DNA of 64,000 bases from Ditylenchus dipsaci (lineage: Eukaryota; Nematoda; Chromadorea; Rhabditida; Anguinidae): contig SADC01000905.1 in the NCBI GenBank assembly GCA_004194705.1, positions 124,001 through 188,000 on the forward strand, in the 5' to 3' direction. Shown here piece by piece: positions 57,101 to 64,000 of this stretch. The notes beneath the pieces were generated by a model. That model worked only from the letters and a program-made list of their open reading frames with translations. It was not told where the DNA came from and made no database searches. Both the position numbers and the translations under genes were made by a program. Each line of letters opens with the position of its first letter. Position 1 is the stretch's first letter.

Positions 57101-58427
57101 ATGTCAGTCCCTAGCTTTCCTGAAGTGGTTTATCCCTACAAAAAAACTTCCACGAGAAGTGTGCTAAGAACAGACACAAGTGTTTCAGTTCATAGCACAA
57201 CTACAGCTCTTCCGTTTATTGAACGAGATATTAAAAAATCTAATAACGTCTCCAGAACAAGGCGTAATTTTTTAAAATTCAGTTTAGTTACAAACCTATT
57301 TTTTTATTTGAAGATTCAGTCAGCAACACAGTCAACAATTTCCGAGTGGCCTTGCACAATAGAAAACAACGTATTCACGCAGCTACACAAAGAAGGCTGA
57401 ATCAAGCTAGTGGGTCCACAAACAAAGATACTTCTTCAACAGAAACAGCAGCCTCATCGGCAGAGGCCAGAGTTATACTGGCTCCTATAGATGGAAGAAG
57501 GTTGGAAAAAAGCATAGTGCATCTTGTTTACACAACATATTATAGAAACAGACTTAACAGGGAACCCTTGTAAACTGTAAAATCTCCAAGCCTTAATTTT
57601 TATCTTAACATTTTAATGCGCTAAGTAAGAAAAGAATGCGTATAAGCTGGGTTTGGTCACAAAACATTTGATATTTTGTTACCCAAAGCTTTTTTCAGAT
57701 TCCAAACAGTAAAAAATTAGTTCTGAGGACCAAGACATCGAAAAAATTCTTTTTGGTCAGATGAGCGGATTGCTATACTCATATGCAGGGTTTATCAGTT
57801 TATCAGGGCCCCTTGTAACTATACAGCTGTGCAACAAAGTTGCAGATGTTATGCACTTAAAAAAAATTTAAATTTTTTTTGATACACTTTTTTTTCAAAC
57901 CGAGCGAACATTTTCATTTGTAAAATTAAGGCCTATTAAATTTAAGACGGGCTCAAACGTGTGTCTAAAATTCCAAACAAATTCATTTGTCATGGCACAA
58001 ATTAGGTCTATGATTTGCTGCCTTGTTTGGTATAGAAAAGATGCGCATACCGTATTTCCTCTAATAAGCGCCCCCGCTCTAATAAGCGCCCCCCCCTTGA
58101 CTTTGAGGGTCTGGATCTCAGTGTAGAAGCAATATTTTGCAAAGCTGTTTGATACGTTTTCTTAACTCCCACAAGCTCTACCGATTCCACTTTTTAGATT
58201 TCGGTTGAGCACCCGAAAATTTCGAAATCGAATTCCAAATTTTCCGATTTTTGGGGGTTTGAAAAATAAGCGCCCGGGGCGCTTATTAGAGGAAATACGA
58301 TAATCTAAAAAAATAAAGAACATAAATAAACGTTTTTGCAGAGTCTATACAGCTGACAACTATTTTTTGGTGTCCAGTGAACGTCTAGATGTGGATGGTG
58401 AAGCTAATCCGCCTAGACAAACTGCAA
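57101..58427 (+). CDS. Unrecognised spliced gene, exons 1-3
   Basis: ATG 57101 starts MSVPSFPEVVYPYKKTSTRS. Exon 1 ends at 57263; after a 50-bp intron, exon 2 (57314-57500) gives SVSNTVNNFRVALHNRKQRI, a Gln/Arg/Ser/Thr-rich stretch and ARVILAPIDGRR. After 841 bp, exon 3 (58342-58427) reads VYTADNYFLVSSERLDVDGE and NPPRQTA. All three junctions are phase-consistent with GT-AG signals, which supports a real gene. No signal peptide or membrane helix is seen. Intron 2 contains a CCGTAT-type element (58049-58302). The protein may continue in 58455-58711 and 62527-63091. Confidence 0.55.
58049..58302. mobile_element. CCGTATTTCCTCTAATAAGCGCCC element
   Basis: ACCGTATTTCCTCTAATAAG at the left; GCGCTTATTAGAGGAAATACG at the right. 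CTCTAATAAGCGCCC is present twice in direct order next to the left end. The centre matches 14993-15243 (CCACAAGCTCTACCGATT). Confidence 0.8.
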
Positions 58428-58454
58428 GTAAAATGATTAAATCAAAATATAGCA

Positions 58455-58711
58455 AGTTTAAAGAAGTATTTAGAAATATCATCTGAAGTTAGAATGCCCG
58501 TTAGATCTCTAGATGAAAAACAGAAACAAGAAACCAGTGGAAAAGCATCGATAAGTGAGCTAGGCCCTGAAGAAATGCAAAGAACAACTATGCACGAATT
58601 GCCGTCTCCGATAACTACAACAACACCTAGCTCACCTAGATCAACAGCTCTTTCGGCTAAAGCTCATGCGGCTCTGGGAAAATCAGTTATCTTTTTTAAT
58701 TATAAAAAAAT
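58455..58711 (+). CDS. Possible next exon of the 57101 gene
   Basis: A frame reading KYLEISSEVRMPVRSLDEKQ, then a Ser/Thr/Pro-rich segment (LGPEEMQRTTMHELPSPITT) and STALSAKAHAALGKS, before GTTATC. The composition resembles the preceding exons. However, the acceptor choices near 58450 leave it one base out of phase with the exon ending at 58427, so either the model or the sequence is wrong here. Confidence 0.4.
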
Positions 58712-58987
58712 ACTTCTTAAATGCTAGCTTTCTGAAAAATACTTACTAGCCCAAAAGTTTACAGACAAATTATAGCCAGGCTTTTTCACAGGGACACGCG
58801 AACTGTTCCCAAATTGGTTTTAGGTCATCAGTTTTTTTATTTGTAAAATTTCGTCACGATTTTTTTGTTATAAAAGGGAATGCGTAGAATTTCAATGACA
58901 TTTATCCAGGTTATAAGAGAAGCACGCTAACAAAAATAACAATCGATTCAAAAATTGATTGCGCTCACGGTAATTGAGGGCGTTTAA

Positions 58988-59215
58988 AGGGCATGCCGAC
59001 GCTAATAAGAGGTAGTTCCCGGGAATTCAAAATTTTCTCCTAATCATTGAACTTCTATACGAGTTTTTCAAGATGATTTCTAACAAAATCGTACCTGAAA
59101 TGGAATTCTAATCCTTGTTGTATTAGAAACCAAGTTAAAAAATCCGTACAGAAGTTCAATGATTAGGAAAAATTGAATTCCCGGGCACCACCTTTATTAG
59201 CGTAGGCATGCCCCT
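58988..59215. mobile_element. TTAA-type palindromic element (AGGGCATGCC ends)
   Basis: TTAA (58984-58987), AGGGCATGCCGACGCTAATA; right end TTAGCGTAGGCATGCCCCT, TTAA (59216-59219). The interior has TTGTATTAGAAACCAAGTTA and CCGTACAGAAGTTCAATG as in 8674, and GAATTCCCGGG near both ends. Confidence 0.8.
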
Positions 59216-60639
59216 TTAATCAAGCGATGGACCACCAGATCCTACGGCACTTTATGGATGGCTCCATAATGAAGATTATAAGACGAGATGGCCGGTTCTA
59301 TCGAGTAGGTTCGCCGACATTTGAGCGCCGACGTTTGAGCGCCGACATTTGAGCGCCAAAATTAATTTTCATTCCGGAAGTTCATTTAAACCACTCATAC
59401 TTACTCAATCCATCCTCAATGGTCATGATTCATTCTCAACGGTCTCAGTCCAACCTTAATGGTGTAAGTAAGGTAGCGCAACCCATGTAGGTACCTAGGT
59501 GGCAGGTACTCAGATTGATACCCACCTAGGATTTTGTGATTTCAGTAAGGAAAATTCCAGTGTTGGTATTATCAAACCGCATTTTCTATAGGATTTAATA
59601 CAAATTGATTTTTCATTTTTCATGCCACTTAGGTGGATACGTGCCTGACCAGCTGGTACTGACCCTAAATTTTTGTGCCTTCATGGGTAAAATTGCAATT
59701 TCAGTCTTAACAAACCGGTTTTACCAGGCAGTTCTATGGCAGGAAAAATAAGTTGTTTTTATTTTGGCTAAGATTTTTTATCCGGCAGCCATTTAGATAT
59801 CCTCCTGACCAGGAAGTACCCACCTCGGGTATTGGAGTTGGGGTAGGTAAAATCGCAATTCTGGTCCCAACAAACCCAGTTTCTTACAATATTTTTAGTT
59901 AAAAAAGGTTCATTTCTTATTTTTTAGAAATTTTTATTTTTTAGGAAATCCAGGTGGATATCCACCTGAGAAGAGGGTACCTACCGCAGGATTCGGGGTT
60001 TTAGTGCCTAAAATCGCAATTTCGGTCTTTGCAAACCCAATTACTGAGACAATTTAACGGATTTTTTGATTTTAACAAAAAAGATCACGTTATTTAGGTG
60101 TATATCCACTAGACCAGGTGGTAGCCATAGGGGTTGGGTGGGTAAAGCTGGCATTTCAGTCTTGACGAACCCAATTCAACACACTATTTTAAAGAAAATG
60201 GTTTACTGTTATTTTGGCTAAGTTTTTTTTATCCAGCAGCCAGTTAAATATCCACCTGACCAGGAGGTATCTACCCCGGATATCGGAGTTATGGTGGGTA
60301 AAATTTTGCTTGTTCTTTTCAAACGATATCTCTTTGCTGAATATGATTACTGTATTCATAGCAGCTCTAAGTAATTATTTTGACTAACTGAGCATAGGAA
60401 AAGGTACACACTTGAGTATTATAGTTTTCCAGCGACCGGCTAGAAAAGCATCTAGAGAAAGAACTAAGACCTAAAAGCTTACTTTTTAGACGGACAAATG
60501 CCTTGCCTATTCGTTTAAACCGCTAACTAGATTCTTTAAATGGACTCCCGACATGAAAATTAATTTTGGCGCTCAAATGTAGTGCGCTCAAACGTCGGCG
60601 CTTAAATGTCGGCGCTCAAATGTCGGCGCTGGCACTAGA

Positions 60640-62030
60640 TCATTTCGTCCCTGGTCTTTTCGTCCCCGGTCATTTCGTCCCCAAAAACCGCCAATATGTA
60701 ATTTTCAAAGAGGTTCAAATCCTGGTGATAGCAAACATTTTTTCTAACTTAAAATTGTGTCAGGAATTGGGTTTTTTAGGACCAAAATTGTAATTTTACC
60801 CACCCCAACTCTATACATAGGGTAGATACCTCCTGGTCAGGTGAATATACACCTGGATGGCCTGAAAATCAAAATTTAGTTTAAATTTATAACAAACCTA
60901 TTTATCGACTTAAACTCGTGTAGGCAGTCAAGTTTGTTAGTAACAGATTGAGAATTCCACAGATTGAGAATATCCTATGGTAATTATTACTCGGGTTGGT
61001 GAATATCCACCTCGCTTCCCAATAAAACTAAGAATTAGCCGAATTCAAAAACTCACCACTTTTTAACTACCAAAATTGCGATTTTACTCATCTGGTCTCC
61101 AAAATCTGGAATGGGTACCAGCTGATCGAGTGGATATCCACCCTAATTGGCGTGAAATCAAATAGAAAATCTCAATACCTGTTTTTCTATGAACCAACCG
61201 CAGTTTTGCTGGATGCCCAATGTACTAACAAAACCAAGTAGTCGTCAACTTGGATCAAAAAAAATTTCGTTTTTGGGTTTGAAAACCTATTTCCTGTACC
61301 AATTCGAGCATTGTAAAGATGGTTTGACAGTAGTAAAATTACGTTTTGATGGTATTTTCACAGTCTTCGTAAATCTTGCAAAACGTAATTTTATCACTGT
61401 CATAGCATCTTTAGAATGCTTGAATTAGTGCAAAAACAACTTTTGGATTTCCCAAAAATTCCATCCAAGTGGACGACCACTTGGTTTAGTTTATCCGAAT
61501 GATCTAGCTGCTAGCATGGTCAGATGCTTTGCGAAAAACGATCTAATATACAAACTGGGTATTGTCGACTAAGTACTGCCATTTAGGTACCACTAACTAG
61601 AAATTACTAGCTACCACCAATAACCATCCCTCAGTCACTTCCAACTGAGTACCGATTCATAGTGGCTGCCTTGTCACTACCACTAAGTATTACTTTCACC
61701 GTACTACCACCTTCATACTATCACGTGGATTCCCTACGGATAGGAAACTACTCTTTAATTACTTTTAATTAAATCCAATATCTCGGATTCTGGAGGTGAA
61801 TACCCATTTAGAGGATGTATCAGGGAATTAGCCTATCATCCTGAGGCTCACGGGTCTTATAAATACAAATGTATGACTGTCATTCAAGAAAAAAAATTCT
61901 ACTACCACATGGATCTGAAAAATTCTACTACCACATACCAGTTTGAAAATTTCAAATTGGCGGCTTTTGGGACGAAAAGGCCAGGGGACGAAAAGGTCAG
62001 GGGATGAAATGACCGGGGACGAAAAGACCG
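60640..62030. mobile_element. Element with CATTTCGTCCCTGGTC ends, nested
   Basis: CATTTCGTCCCTGGTCTTTT ... TCATTTCGTCCCCAAAAACC at the left, and GGCTTTTGGGACGAAAAGGC ... GGGGACGAAAAGACC at the right, are inverted and internally repetitive (GGGGACGAAA several times). Inside are two more AGGTGGATATCCACC units and the AAGTGGACGACCACTT element (61223-61490). Confidence 0.65.
61223..61490. mobile_element. AAGTGGTCGTCCACTTGG palindromic element, copy 3
   Basis: Left AACAAAACCAAGTAGTCGTC, right AAGTGGACGACCACTTGGTT. The arms match through ATGGTTTGACAGTAGTAAAA / ATTTTATCACTGTCATAGCA. Same family as 13485-13822. Confidence 0.7.
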
Positions 62031-62526
62031 TCGCCCGTCGGCGCTCAAATGTCGGACAACCGTTCGGTATACTCACGCTGTAATATGGAAACACAATAAG
62101 AAATCGCATGTCATCAAATCCGGATTTGGTTGAGTCCAATAAACGCCATTTTCATCGTATATCGCAGTGAAAAGAGAAAATTACATAAAGCTCTTGCGAA
62201 TGTTGAATAAAATATTGTGGATTTGAATGGTCATTTAATAACTGTTAGAGTATTCGTCTTGTAACCTAGATAAAGGTTCATGTTTCATACTATTCGAATT
62301 CGCCGCATTTTCCTATTCGAATACATGAAGATTGTAAAGAAATTTTAAACTAAAAAATTTAGGACAAAAATCGATCGCATGCACATCTGTAAATCCAATT
62401 TGTTTATCGAAAACCCTTAATATACACTTTTGTTGCATTTTTATTCCTTCTTTAATCGGTACATACTTCTTTTTTTGACTCCAGGATCTTTTTTGTCATA
62501 ATATTAGTTTTAAAGTTACATTTTAG

Positions 62527-63091
62527 GCTAAAACGGCTGATCATAATTCCCCCGCTTCTTCAGTTCTGCAACTAGTTAGTCATGACACAGCCAGTGGGAG
62601 GTAATCTATATTTCATTAATTATTTTTTCCTAAGCAATTTTTTTTATTACGATACAGACCTGAGCAATCTATCCGGTTTCCGGCTGAACGTTGGCAACTG
62701 CCCCCTTCTCTGTATTCTGCTCGTCTCAAAAGTGTGGACAAGTTGCAAGCTCTAAATCCTGCTCAAGCCAAGAAAATCAACTCAAACACCACTTTTTACC
62801 CCTCTGCTCAAGGCAAGACCTATGAGGAAGCTCTAGCGATTTACAATAAAACTCAAATCCCACAAAATAGAGCGGTGCAGCAAAATCAACCTGTGGTGCC
62901 CCTCAGCTCCATCAGATCACCGAGTTTGTCTCAGCTCTCCAACCCAGCATCTGGACCACTTGGCAGGCCCAATTTAAGTCTTACCGGAGGAGGTGTTCAA
63001 TTGGCTAAGAAAGGCTTAAGGGTTAAATTTGCTTCTAGGCACAGTGATTACCAAAACAAACCAATCGCTCTGCCTGCATCTACTGACGATT
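62527..63091 (+). CDS. Two internal exons of an unrecognised gene
   Basis: Exon 62527-62600 (AKTADHNSPASSVLQLVSHD then TASGR) follows a CATTTTAG acceptor. A 57-bp intron leads to exon 62658-63091: PEQSIRFPAERWQLPPSLYS, ARLKSVDKLQALNPAQAKKI, TTFYPSAQGKTYEEALAIYN, then a Ser/Pro/Gln-rich region and KKGLRVKFASRHSDYQNKPI before GTAAGT. The phases join exactly (2 then 1). The sequence looks conserved and coding but I do not recognise it. It may be the continuation of the gene at 57101-58711; the next exon would lie beyond or near the window end. Confidence 0.55.
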
Positions 63092-63242
63092 GTAAGTTAT
63101 TTAGAAAGTTTCTGAGACTAAATGAGGCATATAAATTTTAATTTTTTCGGCCTTATGCGTTTTGGCTTTGTATCGAAAAAATTCTTCATGTTCAGTGCTT
63201 AAAATACTAATATTTCTTCTCGCAAAATACTAATTTACCTTA

Positions 63243-63717
63243 CAGTCGAGTTCGATATAAGAGCACTTAAAGCTTGTCCCAGTCAATAAGATAGCCTCGA
63301 TATAACTTTTCTGGCCAAAATTCCTGCCGATTTTTAAAAGATGCGTCAAATTTTTTTACTTATCATTTTTTAATTGTATGATGTTATTATTTCTTAATTT
63401 TTATGTGAACTTTAAAATAGCGCAATGCTGTCTGCTAACGAAATAAAGAGCAAAAAATTGATACATTTGAGAAGAACAACATACAAAAAACAGACCGAGA
63501 ATTTAATGCTTCTAAGAAAAAAAAGTGGCCCACGTAGCGTTGAAAAAGGTAAAAAATACTTGCACTTTTCTCTCCCAGGGTGTTATTTTGTTGTTGATTT
63601 GTAATCCAGAGCTTGCTTTTTTGGTTATACTATTGTTTTAACTTTTATTTTATGAGCTTCGACTGTTAGGGCACTTATGATGTAAGAGCACCTCAGGCCC
63701 TTCCCGAGACTCGACTG
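63243..63717. mobile_element. Pogo-like element with CAGTCGAGTTCGATATAAG ends
   Basis: TA, CAGTCGAGTTCGATATAAGA; right end CCCGAGACTCGACTG, TA. ATAAGAGCAC also appears near both ends in opposite senses. The middle is AT-rich and not palindromic, so this may be a less deleted relative of the MITEs. Confidence 0.65.
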
Positions 63718-63799
63718 TAGTTGACCTGTCTTCTTATAGCTTGTTTTTTAATGTATTTTATTAAACAGCGAAATTTCTGCGATAGAGGAAAAAGATAAA

Positions 63800-64000
63800 T
63801 CGGGTCTCGAAATACTGATCACCCAAAAGGCTCGTTCCCGCATAGGGTCCGACACTTTTTTACCCCGATTTCGGAAGTGTCTTGCCAGTTCTGTTTTTAC
63901 AGTCTGGTCTCAAATATCGCAAGAATTCCGATTTTTCCAATAGTTTTTCAAAAATTCAATGACTTTCCCACTTAAAACGCGAAGCCTCGATATAGACATC
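63800..64000. mobile_element. Left arm of a pogo-like MITE cut by the window end
   Basis: GGCTCGTTCCCGCATAGGGT, CCGACACTTTTTTACCCCG and ATCGCAAGAATTCCGATTTT match the left arms at 27895 and 29066. The terminal CAGTC is not visible and the right arm would lie past the window. Confidence 0.65.

Larger units (their letters stand above)
59307..62059. mobile_element. 2.75-kb composite: GCCGACATTTGAGC ends, tandem units, nested element
   Basis: The left end holds CGCCGACATTTGAGCGC repeated about three times; inverted copies lie at 60575-60640 and again at 62036-62055. GAAAATTAATTTTGGCGC is also paired (59354, 60555). Between them (59480-60330) are degenerate 150-180-bp units with AGGTGGATATCCACCTGACC and GGGTAAAATTGCAATTT. 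A second element (60640-62030) with TTTCGTCCCC ends appears inserted near the right end. Confidence 0.65.

Overview
The window looks like invertebrate animal nuclear DNA. It is AT-rich and repeat-dense, and its genes are cut by many very short GT-AG introns (mostly about 40-55 bp). The exons encode metazoan extracellular and neuropeptide proteins. A PTFIRFG-GKR peptide of nematode FLP type, the tiny introns and an intron-bearing DD37D (maT-like) mariner make a nematode my best guess, with low confidence. There is no bacterial gene organisation, and I saw no convincing tRNA or rRNA gene.

Layout. 1-1520: coding-like, spliced sequence that I do not recognise. 1740-7900: mobile-element debris and apparently empty sequence. 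8039-8487: a small FMRFamide-like neuropeptide gene. 8670-16340: nested DNA elements, including a 2.8-kb element with about 340-bp inverted ends flanked by TTAA. 20936-34331 (+): the main gene, a 36-exon secreted MEGF6-like protein (signal peptide, EMI domain, calcium-binding EGF repeats, linker, then a long run of MEGF/laminin-type EGF repeats). 36848-37174 and 44111-44767 (both -): two secreted prepropeptide-like genes that share a YL...N-x-N...I-x-AAKNPY motif. 39451-41063: a maT/mariner transposon. 55403-56045 (-): an acidic plus FLYWCH-like gene fragment. 57101-58730 and 62527-63091 (+): conserved-looking spliced exons of an unrecognised gene or genes. Most of the rest is palindromic MITE-like elements in at least ten families.

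The secreted and neuropeptide genes are independent loci, not an operon. The strongest unexplained signals are: (a) the paired AAKNPY prepropeptides; (b) an in-frame internal signal-peptide-like exon in the EGF gene that could start a short isoform; (c) palindromic elements with conserved ends whose interiors are built from one short word repeated in both orientations, the word differing between elements; and (d) repeated single missing bases in otherwise conserved reading frames, which look like assembly errors. No homology search was possible. Family calls rest on motifs read by eye, and exon borders on GT/AG signals plus phase consistency.
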